DNA of 64,000 nt from Pseudomonadota bacterium (GTDB lineage: Bacteria; Pseudomonadota; Alphaproteobacteria; Caulobacterales; Aquidulcibacteraceae): NCBI GenBank assembly GCA_020161405.1, contig JAIUOD010000001.1:186001-250000 (forward strand), in the 5' to 3' direction. Below the pieces are notes generated by a model. That model saw only the letters and a list, made by a program, of their open reading frames with translations, ran no database searches and was not told the DNA's origin. The position numbers and the translations under genes were made by a program. Positions 8,538 through 17,300 of this stretch are shown one piece after another. Within the stretch, counting starts at the first letter, position 1. The number at the start of each line of letters is the position of its first letter.

Positions 8538-10358
8538 TTAGAAACCGATCCTTACACCTGCATATAAAGCGCGGCCAGATGTGCCATATTTATATACAGT
8601 TTCATACTTTTTATCGGTTATATTTTCTATACGTCCATATAGTTCAACTAGATCACTAATTTTATAAGAAGCACGCAAGTCACCAATTGTATATCCTTTG
8701 GTTAGGATTGTATTGGACGCATTATCATAACTATTGCCAACATGAATAATATTCGCGCCAATTTTAAAACCATTATCAAAGGCATAATCAGCAATTAAAT
8801 TCGCGCTATCTTTTGGGCGGCGCGCAAGGGTTTTCTTGGTTTTGTCATCAATTGCATCATTTTGCGTATAATTTGCCACCAATTTAAGATTTTTAATTGG
8901 CGCATATTTAACCTCAAACTCAAAACCATTTGATTTTGCCTTATCCACATTCATATATTTGCCGGACCAAGCAATTAAATTATCGCTTTTTATGTCAAAA
9001 TATGTGATTGCACCGCTTAATTTGTTTTTGATAAATTCATGCGAAATCGAAATATCTTTGCTTCGCGAAGTTTCTGGAACAAGGGCTTGGTTACCAGAAA
9101 ACGCATCATATAATTCATACAAAGATGGCGCACGATAACCTTCACCATAGGCGGCACGAATTATTGTTGCGCCATTATTCAAGGCATAAGATCCGTTAAT
9201 ATCAAATACTAAATGATCACCATAAAGATTATGATGCTCATTACGCAAACCCGCCGCGATATTTAATGGTTTTATTGGATTTGCATTAGCTTGGATAAAT
9301 AAACTATCGGTTTTCATGTCTTTGGTGACTTTTGAAAAACCACTATCGATTAAATAGTCAAATTTTTCACTTTCCGCGCCAAAAACCACGCCAAAATCAT
9401 CAGCAATGTTTAAATTTCCCTGATAATTATATCTATCAACCTTGCCTTCATAATTATAGCGTGAAGAAAAAGACGGGTAATAATAGCTGCGATTGGTTTT
9501 TGTATATGAATAGCCTAATTGGTTTTGCAATTTGCCCTCAAATGCACCGGCATTTAGGCCAATATAGCCAATACCAATTTTTGCACTTTGCGTATTTAAT
9601 GCATCGGAACCAAAATTATCAAATTCGCCATCACTATCGGTGTAAAAACCCATTAAATTAAGTGATATTGCATCGCTAAATTCATATTTTAATTTGGTGT
9701 TTGCGCCAAAATTATGCGCGCCATCTTTTTCCTTACCACCGCGCCATTCAGTATAAGATGAATAACCATTGGTATCAAAATAATTTGCACCCAATGAAGC
9801 ACTTAAATTGCCAATTTTGCCCGAAATATTACCAACATAATTTTGTGTATTATAAGTGCCATATTCACCCTGAAGATTGGCATTTAATTTTTGCGTTGGT
9901 GCTTTGGTAATCATATTAATTACCCCACCAATCGCCTGAGATCCCCAAAGCACAGATTGTGCGCCGCGTACCACTTCGATACGTTCTATATTGCCAACCA
10001 TTAAAGTGCCAAGGTTGAAATCGCATTGCAAAGCCGATGGATCGCTTAATTTCACCCCATCAACCATTGCGACGGTTTGATAAGATTGTGCGCCGCGTAA
10101 TTTCACCGAAACCGTATTTCCAGGGCCGCCAGTTCGTGTGACAGTCACACCCGGTATACTTCTTAATAATTCAGGAATTTGAATTGCTTGTGATGATTTA
10201 ATATCTTCAGCTTTTAGCACACTTATTGATTGACCAACTTTGTTGATTGATTGCGGTTTGCGCGATGCAGTAATTACAACTTCTTCCGAATTAGCGGCAA
10301 ATGCCAAAACTGGCGTAAAAATTGAACTTGCTAATAAAATTGTGATAGTTTTTTTCAT
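8538..10358 (-). CDS. btuB: TonB-dependent vitamin B12 receptor
   Basis: Outer-membrane receptor importing cobalamin into the periplasm. The chosen ATG at 10358 (MKKTITILLASS) has AAAGGGGAAG just upstream and begins a signal peptide ending near LAFAANSE; a frame opening at 10376 is less likely. The TonB box is EEVVITASR, followed by a plug (IPELLRSIPGV, VKLRGAQSYQTVAMVDGVKLSDP, ERIEVVRGAQSVLWGSQAIGGVINMIT) and a 22-strand-type barrel ending in the outer-membrane C-terminal signature (YAGVRIGF). About 606 residues, the usual BtuB size. First gene of the btuBFCD operon behind a cobalamin riboswitch, which fixes its specificity well. Confidence 0.93.
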   Translation of the reverse strand: MKKTITILLASSIFTPVLAFAANSEEVVITASRKPQSINKVGQSISVLKAEDIKSSQAIQIPELLRSIPGVTVTRTGGPGNTVSVKLRGAQSYQTVAMVDGVKLSDPSALQCDFNLGTLMVGNIERIEVVRGAQSVLWGSQAIGGVINMITKAPTQKLNANLQGEYGTYNTQNYVGNISGKIGNLSASLGANYFDTNGYSSYTEWRGGKEKDGAHNFGANTKLKYEFSDAISLNLMGFYTDSDGEFDNFGSDALNTQSAKIGIGYIGLNAGAFEGKLQNQLGYSYTKTNRSYYYPSFSSRYNYEGKVDRYNYQGNLNIADDFGVVFGAESEKFDYLIDSGFSKVTKDMKTDSLFIQANANPIKPLNIAAGLRNEHHNLYGDHLVFDINGSYALNNGATIIRAAYGEGYRAPSLYELYDAFSGNQALVPETSRSKDISISHEFIKNKLSGAITYFDIKSDNLIAWSGKYMNVDKAKSNGFEFEVKYAPIKNLKLVANYTQNDAIDDKTKKTLARRPKDSANLIADYAFDNGFKIGANIIHVGNSYDNASNTILTKGYTIGDLRASYKISDLVELYGRIENITDKKYETVYKYGTSGRALYAGVRIGF

Positions 10359-10454
10359 AACTTCCCCTTTTTCCAAACATTAAGGGGCGCATATGATTTC
10401 CCATAGGCGACCCAAACTAATGTCGCCACACAGAGGATACCCAAAGGGATTTCC

Positions 10455-10645
10455 TTGATCGCACGGTACACCTCGCCCGCGAGAAAGAACGACTGGCTTG
10501 GCAGGTCTCCTGGCTTTGGGTCATCATTTTAATCACCTTCCCGCTTTCGCAGTGGTATTTCGATTAAAACTATCCATTCACAGTTGCGAGGGCAGCGTTA
10601 GCTATCTAACTTCCCTATTAATGCCCTTTCGGGCAACCAAACACA
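10455..10645 (-). promoter_or_regulatory. Cobalamin riboswitch controlling btuBFCD
   Basis: Read on the minus strand, the leader shows the conserved aptamer elements in order: a GCCCGAAAGGGC hairpin near 10622-10635, TAATAGGGAA, GCTGCCCTCGCAACTGTGA, CCACTGCGAAAGCGGGAAGG and the B12 box AGCCAGGAGACCTGCC at 10500-10515. The remaining 100 bases or so to the btuB start contain GC-rich segments that could sequester the ribosome site. In this family, binding of adenosylcobalamin turns expression off. The aptamer core is clear; the outer limits are approximate. Confidence 0.95.
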
Positions 10646-10796
10646 AAATTGCGATAATGCTTTTAAAAATATTTTGCAAGTGCGAATAATAAAAAAACCT
10701 CAAATCATAGCCATCTACTTAATTGATGATTTTTTGCGTTTTTTTAATATGAAGCGTAATAATTCAAATTGTGCAGTTGTTTTGAATAAGTTATTT

Positions 10797-11244
10797 TTAC
10801 ATTGGAAATGAAAACTTTGTGGTTTTATCTTTGATATTTATATCAAACCCACACGCGCCCGCAAAAATCCCCGATTGCTCTTGAACAGAGGCAAAATCGC
10901 CCTTTTGCTTTTCAGCGCTTGCATTGACATTACCGCCAATCGTACCTGCACCAATGGTCAAACCCGCACTTAGGGATTTATTTTCGCTTTTATAGGTTGA
11001 AACATCCTGCTGACTTTCAATTTTTAGTGATGCAGCATCAATCTTAACCTTATCACCATTGATTATCGCACCCGTCATATTAAGCGCATTGCCTGCATTA
11101 ATTGTTACATTATTGCCTGCATTCAATGTCGTTTCACTATGGCTTACATCTTTACCCTGTGCATTACCTTTTGAACCATTTACACCAAAGGTTACCGCAT
11201 TAGACGCAAAATCATAACCAATACTTGCACCCGATGATTTAGAT
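10797..11244 (-). pseudogene. Remnant of an FhaB/CdiA C-terminal module
   Basis: An open frame with an intact hemagglutinin-type segment (SKSSGASIGYDFA through GIFAGACGFDINIKDKT) that matches the main FhaB protein residue for residue over most of its length, then diverges and stops after KFSFPM at 10797. Upstream of 11244 the frame meets stop codons, so there is no start and no secretion signal. The 39 bp just upstream (11242-11280) resemble another FhaB-type segment (13322-13360) in a different frame, so this is a fused, broken third module of the array. It encodes no toxin domain. Not expected to be expressed. Confidence 0.7.
10818..11244 (-). repeat. 427-bp duplicated fhaB segment, displaced copy
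   Basis: Collinear without gaps to 16081-16507 (constant offset 5263) and nearly identical over most of its length. Differences concentrate at the 10818-10860 end. It supplies homology for recombination with the expressed fhaB gene. Confidence 0.85.
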
Positions 11245-11284
11245 TAACACTATCTTTTACATCCGCATCTTTTGCAGCGAGTAT

Positions 11285-11599
11285 TTATGGCTCTCGTCCT
11301 AAACGCCGTACAAATTCCGCATAGGCGTTTGGGTCGTGTTCAGAGAGACCATCAAAAAGATAATCTTCATAAATTGCCCAATGATAAACTCCAAAAGATA
11401 TTTCTTTATCTTGATGAAAATACATTTTTTCTGAGAAAGTATTATCAATTATTTCTACTTTACCCTCATTAAGCGCCATTAATCCTTCATATTTTTGCGG
11501 AGAGCATAAATAATAGCATTTATTATTTACCTCATAAACCCCATAAACCTCTAATATTTCATCATTGCTATATGGATTTGATTTATCGATTACTTTCAT
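11285..11599 (-). CDS. Candidate immunity protein for the orphan toxin
   Basis: An acidic 104-residue protein with no signal peptide or membrane segment (YYLCSPQKYEGLMALNEGKVEIIDN, then a Tyr/Asp-rich region and RRLGREP). I do not recognise a named family. It starts 19 bp after the stop of the orphan FhaB C-terminal module, with AAGG about nine bases before its ATG. A small acidic gene directly behind a toxin tail is the standard position of a contact-dependent-inhibition immunity gene. The sequence right after its stop is debris of other FhaB modules. Function is inferred from position only. Confidence 0.6.
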   Translation of the reverse strand: MKVIDKSNPYSNDEILEVYGVYEVNNKCYYLCSPQKYEGLMALNEGKVEIIDNTFSEKMYFHQDKEISFGVYHWAIYEDYLFDGLSEHDPNAYAEFVRRLGREP

Positions 11600-11618
11600 A
11601 TTTATACCTTAGTTAAAT

Positions 11619-13943
11619 TTATCTTCTTGGCTGAAGTTGAGGCGGCACTCTTTTTGGTGTAACTATTTTCATATCATAGGCTTTCTTGGTTATAGAATTG
11701 TACTGATAATGTATAGTAATACTTGTTCCGTCAGGTAGATTATGTGTAGCTTCCATCTTTATAAATCCAGCATCTTGTGAAAAACGCTTATCTTTATTCA
11801 AATTAGGCTTGGCTTCTCCTAATTCAGGATTCCTTAAAATCTGATTCCACAAAGTCTGTTCATTCAAATCCCTAGGTACTGTTACTTGACCATTTTTCGC
11901 CGTAGAAATCTTTTCTGCCTGTTTGTAAAGTATAGAATTCGGTTCTTTTAAACTCAAATCCTGTGCATTGATATTGCTTTTTTTAATATTCTCAAGCGCC
12001 TTAACTTCTTTCTTAACATCGACAACCTTATCACTATTATTGAGTATTTTATTGGCTGCTTTTCCTATGATTGTTGCTGCGGAAATGCCGACTACTTTTT
12101 CTACGCCCCATGCAGATGCGCTTGAATCTGTTGCTGGTCTTGTGCCTTCTTGTGCGTTTTTGAATTTATCAACATCTTTGTTTAAAATTACAGAGGCAGT
12201 ATTATCGCCTACATATTTATTTGCTTTTGACAGGTTTTCAACGATTGGTTTCAATACTTCTGGTGGTGCATTTTCAATCCCTGCTTCAATGCCTTTTTGT
12301 AATCCATAATCAAGTATAGGTTTTATCCCACCTGTTGCTATTGTTTTGACTGCTGTCTCTACAACATTCCAATATTCACTATATTTTTGCTCTAATTCTT
12401 GACCATCCTTAAGCGTATTTACCACCGCACGACCAACAGTATATTTGTCACCCGTAGTCCCAGTCACAATTACGGTATGGTCATCCTGTATTGGATTACC
12501 TGATGCATCCAAGACTATAGCCGCTGGGCGTTCTATGGCAGTGTTAAGCGCCTCTTTTGGATTTTTTAGTATAGCGTATTGAGATTTCGATGAAATATCT
12601 ATGGCTTTATTTATAAGGGCATTTGATTTTTCGTGGCCTTCATTGGCTTTTTTCTCCAATTCGTTGGCCTCATTTGTTTTACCATCTTTTCTAAGTTGTT
12701 CAACTTGTGACATATCTTGTTTATATTTTATGTCAATTTCTTCTCTCGCTTTAATAACTTCTGGAGCCTTGTTGATTTTTTCTACTATATCTTGCTCACT
12801 AGTAATTCCAAGCTGAACCGCAAGCGTTGCAAATAGTTTTTCTGTTTGCGATTCAATTGATTTATTTAATATGGCCTTTACTTCATTGCTTGCATTATCG
12901 TAAATTATTAAAGGATTTTTCTTAAATTCTTCAACCCCTTGTAAAATCACGCTATTATCTTTGTTACCGCTTAACAAAGCCTTGGTTTCATCAATTGCGC
13001 CTTTGTCATAATAGGCGGTGAAACCTGATTGTTTGTCTTTGGTTACAACTTGGGAATTTGCTATATCGCGGTTGATTTGCTCAAGCGGGGTTGAACTTGT
13101 GGCGTCAGCAATTTGGATATTACCATTACCAATTGTTCCCTTTGTATCTTGCGCAAATGTTGAGCTTGAATATGAACCATCAATGGTTGGTGTGTTGCCA
13201 TTGTTGGCTTCACTTTTCTTGAATGGGTTATTTATATCCGAACTTACGCCGATTGATACATCTTTTGAATTTTTCGTGTCCTTTAAATCTGTAACAACAA
13301 GTTTTCCAGTCGTAAGATTTAAATTACCACTATCCTTTCCATCCGCATCTTTTGCCGCGATTAAGCCGCCATTAATTACTGTTGTATCGCCCACTTTTAC
13401 ATTAAGCGTGCCGCCTTCGGCAGTTACGCTAGTTTGGTTATTTACAACTTTTGAATTTGACGAACCATTGCTAACGCCAATATTTGCATTTGTTCCTACA
13501 TTAGATTGACCAACATTAGCTGGACTTATTGAAACCCCGCCACCCACATTTGCACTCGAACTTTTTGAGTTCATAGTATCTTGAACGCTTGCGATGGTTA
13601 GATTGCGGCCGATGTTTAAATCAACATTTTTCGCGCTTATATTTGCTCCGCTTATTGTTGTGTCTTTGCCAGATACAATCGAAAGATTATTTCCACCATT
13701 AATAATGCTATTTACATTATTTACCGAATTGGTGTCACTTGATGAATTTGATGCCGACGCGTTGGCAGATGCACTTGCATTTACCCCCGTGATACCAACA
13801 CCAACATTTACACCAATTGATGCGCTTGAATTGCTTGATTTTGTTTTTTCATTATATAGTTCTTCGGCAGATTTTATAGTTACGCCATCGGTTGCTTTTA
13901 ATGATGCACTATTGGTTCCTGTTATATCCGAACCTTGAACCAA
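11619..13943 (-). CDS. Orphan FhaB/CdiA C-terminal module with candidate toxin tail
   Basis: A 774-residue frame from a TTG; the open frame continues upstream to about 14042 with typical hemagglutinin-repeat residues (NGTSVVKSNIAGGDVNITAK) and no good start. It has no signal peptide and no TPS secretion domain. The first 270 residues are filamentous-hemagglutinin-like (GNNLSIVSGKDTTISGA, LNIGRNLTIASVQDT), then an alpha-helical, Lys/Glu-rich region, and a C-terminal domain of about 75 residues (LWNQILRNPELGEAKPN ... TSITIHYQYNSITKKAYDMK) that looks like a compact polymorphic-toxin tip. Its 5' end abuts the first immunity gene, the classic layout of a displaced cdiA-CT/cdiI unit. Probably silent unless recombined into fhaB. 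The toxic activity is not identified. Confidence 0.7.
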   Translation of the reverse strand: MVQGSDITGTNSASLKATDGVTIKSAEELYNEKTKSSNSSASIGVNVGVGITGVNASASANASASNSSSDTNSVNNVNSIINGGNNLSIVSGKDTTISGANISAKNVDLNIGRNLTIASVQDTMNSKSSSANVGGGVSISPANVGQSNVGTNANIGVSNGSSNSKVVNNQTSVTAEGGTLNVKVGDTTVINGGLIAAKDADGKDSGNLNLTTGKLVVTDLKDTKNSKDVSIGVSSDINNPFKKSEANNGNTPTIDGSYSSSTFAQDTKGTIGNGNIQIADATSSTPLEQINRDIANSQVVTKDKQSGFTAYYDKGAIDETKALLSGNKDNSVILQGVEEFKKNPLIIYDNASNEVKAILNKSIESQTEKLFATLAVQLGITSEQDIVEKINKAPEVIKAREEIDIKYKQDMSQVEQLRKDGKTNEANELEKKANEGHEKSNALINKAIDISSKSQYAILKNPKEALNTAIERPAAIVLDASGNPIQDDHTVIVTGTTGDKYTVGRAVVNTLKDGQELEQKYSEYWNVVETAVKTIATGGIKPILDYGLQKGIEAGIENAPPEVLKPIVENLSKANKYVGDNTASVILNKDVDKFKNAQEGTRPATDSSASAWGVEKVVGISAATIIGKAANKILNNSDKVVDVKKEVKALENIKKSNINAQDLSLKEPNSILYKQAEKISTAKNGQVTVPRDLNEQTLWNQILRNPELGEAKPNLNKDKRFSQDAGFIKMEATHNLPDGTSITIHYQYNSITKKAYDMKIVTPKRVPPQLQPRR

Positions 13944-14014
13944 AATATTACCATTTTTCGCGGTAATATTTACATCGCCGCCTGCGATGTTTGATTTAAC
14001 AACACTTGTACCAT

Positions 14015-14395
14015 TTATTTCGGTTTCAGTTTTTTCTTCTTTTTAGCTTTAATAAACTCGTTAACGTCAAAACCTTCTTTTTTATAATCTTCATTTGGTG
14101 GATCACAAGGATGCCAATGATTTTGACCACATCGCGAGCAATAAAAACTTGGGAAGTGCCTTGTTAAATAAAATTCCCCGTCTGAATTTCTAAAAGCCAA
14201 TTTTCCAATTGCATATTTAAGATTGCAATTAGTGCACTTCAAAAAAAACATCGATAACACAGCTAAAAAGAAGAAAAAAAACGCATAAAACGAAATATTT
14301 GGCCTGATTACACCAGTTATGAGACTTACAGGCATAATTAAGTAAGATAGCAAAAACAACATAAATTTTATCCTTGATATAGTTTTTATTTGCAT
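14015..14395 (-). CDS. Candidate membrane immunity protein with zinc-ribbon motif
   Basis: A 126-residue protein starting inside the last codons of fhaB (overlap 10 bases) with AAGGATAAG as ribosome site. Two hydrophobic helices come first (FMLFLLSYLIMPVSLITGV; ISFYAFFFFFLAVLSMFFL), then paired cysteines CTNC and CSRC 30-odd residues apart, as in a zinc ribbon, and a very basic tail (KAKKKKKLKPK). Its place directly after the CdiA-like C-terminus makes it the immunity candidate for that toxin. A membrane location would suit a toxin that acts on or crosses the inner membrane (inference). Its 3' end runs into the orphan module. I know no named family for it. Confidence 0.65.
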   Translation of the reverse strand: MQIKTISRIKFMLFLLSYLIMPVSLITGVIRPNISFYAFFFFFLAVLSMFFLKCTNCNLKYAIGKLAFRNSDGEFYLTRHFPSFYCSRCGQNHWHPCDPPNEDYKKEGFDVNEFIKAKKKKKLKPK

Positions 14396-17300
14396 ATTAA
14401 CTTATCCTTACCCTGTGCCCTACATATTATCTGATTAACCCTATTTGCCCCCAACAATTTACTTTCTAACACCATCCAGCCATTATTATTAGAAGTAATT
14501 ACCTTCCAGTTGTTTATTGATTGCCCTTTAGAAATATTAGCTATATCTTTTTTATTAAAGCCCTTTGTAATATATTGGGTAATGCCACCGCCGAAACTAG
14601 CGCCAACCTTTATTTCTTTTGGAAAAGGGATTGGTATATTTGATGTTGCGCCACCCTGGTTTGAAACTTCTTTCTCATCCTTATTTGGTATAGTGGTTTG
14701 TCCTCCGAATGCGAGTGCACTAACTGAAACGTCCCCTCCCACCCTACTCGAAGGGGCATTTTTAGAAAGTGCCACACCAACACCAGCACCCGTTTCGAGT
14801 CCAATGCGCGCAGTCCAACCATAAGTAACACCATATTCACTTACTCTACCATCGCTACCTAGATATACATACCCTCCAACCTGTGCATTTAATCCAGTTA
14901 AACCGACTAGCGTGACCTGTGGGCCAGACTGATAAGTAATATTGGAACATACTGTATTTGATTTTTTGCATGCTTCATATGCTTCATTTGCTAGTTTCTC
15001 AACTTTCTTTGTATCTATGCTGTTCTTAAAATCCTCAACGGCTTTAGCTAACTTTGCAATATCTTCTTTATTTGGTAATCTTGGCGCAAATTTGTTATTT
15101 TCAGTTTCAATTTTTCCTGCATTAACTGCAGAAGCAGCATCAATATCCAACGCCGTAGATGAAATCGCTATTATTGATGCAACTAAGTTTTCGCGCTCAC
15201 TTTTTTCTTGCTCAGAAAGTTCGTTGGCTTTTTTTGTATCTAAACTTTCAATTACATTATTTAGTACAACCGATGCAGCAGCGCCAATTGCAGCACTACC
15301 ACAATCTCCTTGCCCCGAAGCGGCTGCACCCGCGCAGCCAATTAAAGCTTGAACTGAAGCACGTATAGTTTCACGGTCTTTTTCGTCAACCTTGAGGCTA
15401 TCGACATAATTTTTTCCAAAATTTACCACATATGCTTGTACGGCATTTATAGCTGCAGCTTGGGCAAGACCAGATATATTTCCAGTCACATTACCACTAG
15501 CAGCACCAGTCAGAGCCGTTAAAATTATTGTTCCAGGCTTATTTGAACCATATGTATTTTCAAGTTTCTCATATTTTTCTAATAGTTTCGCTCTTTCCTC
15601 GTCTGATAATTTATTTCCTTTTTCATCAATACCAGATTCAATTTTCTCTTTTATTTTTTCTTTTTCAGTCTCTCTATTCTGCAAGAAAGTCCCCACGCCT
15701 GTTGCGAGCATGTTGGTGGCGGTGAAGCCGTTGGCGATTTCGTTGCGCATTTCTTCGGTATATTGTTTGGTTAGCGCATTGGCGGCGTTTGCGGTGTCGT
15801 GGCTTATGTTGTTTGCCGCGTCTTGGCTGGCTTTATCGCCGCTTGTGATATTGATTGTGCCGTTGGCGATTGCGCTATTGGTTGTGCTTGATTGGTCGCC
15901 ACCCGCATTCATCGCGCTTGGAAGGCCTGCGCTTATTTTCTTGCCATCAGTGCTAAAGCCAACACTTGTTGAGGTTGCGCTATATTTTTCGCGATTTTCA
16001 ATATTGCTTGCAACCAATGTTCCGGTTGATAGATTATTATTGCTTGCATCCGCACTTGATGAAATCACGCCGCCAACCAAGCTTGTCTTATCTTTCACAT
16101 TGATTTCATAACCACCAGAACCCGCAAAAATCCCCGATTGCTCCTGCACAGAGGCAAAATCGCCCTTTTGCTTTTCTGCGCTTGCATTGACATTACCGCC
16201 AATCGTGCCAGCGCCAATTTTCAAGCCCGCACTTAGGGATTTATTTTCGCTTTTATAGGTTGAAACATCCTGCTGACTTTCAATTTTTAACGATGCAGCA
16301 TCAATCTTAACCTTATCACCATTGATTATCGCACCCGTCATATTAAGCGCATTGCCTGCATTAATTGTAACATTATTGCCCGCATTCAATGTCGTTTCAC
16401 TATGGCTTACATCTTTACCCTGTGCATTACCTTTTGAACCATTTACACCAAAGGTTACCGCATTCTGCGCAAAATCATAACCAATACTTGCACCCGATGA
16501 TTTAGATGTCGAACTCATCGTGTTGGTTTGCGTTGATGATTGAAGGTTCACATCGCCAGTCGCAGCAATTGACAAATCTTTATCGGCATTAATGCCTGAA
16601 CCAATAACATTAACATTACCACCAGTCGCGCGAATTGATACATTATTACCCGCAATCGTGCTTGCAACATTGGTTTCGCCATTGGTGGTCGTGGTTGATT
16701 CAGATTTATTTGAACCAATTGATACTGAAAGACCAGCAGCTTGGATTCCTTCTTTAATTGAGGTTGGTGTTTTTAATGCACCATTTTTAACTGCATCATA
16801 TGTATTAACCGCACTTACAACAGCCGCAGCGCCCGCGATTGCTTTAACGCGTTCATTAGAAGATGAACTTGCAATTTTGGCGGCTTGCACGGTGTTTTGA
16901 ATTCCTTGCAATGCCTGATTATTGCTTGAAATTGTCAAACCACTTGATGAAGATTTGCTTATGGTTTTGCTTGAATAGGTGTCGGTGGCGTTTTCGATGT
17001 TTATGTTATTGGCCGCAAAATTTACATCCTTTGTACCCACAATTTGCGAGCCTTTGACATTAATATCACCGCCCGCCGAAACCTCAACATTGCCTTTTTC
17101 AGAGCCGATTAATGATTGATTATTGGTTGTTGCCTTTGCATCCGTTGTAGTTGATGTTTTTTGCGTTCCGACAAAAATGCTTGATAAGCTTAGAGAAATG
17201 CCCGATTTTTTAGTTTGCGAGCTTGTTAATGAGCTATCATTTTCAACCAATGTACCCACATTGATATTATTATTCGCCTTTAACGCTAAATCATTGGTTG

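Noticed and set aside
10498..10689. Plus-strand frame of 63 codons in the btuB leader
   Set aside because: It overlaps the cobalamin riboswitch aptamer on the other strand and has no ribosome site.
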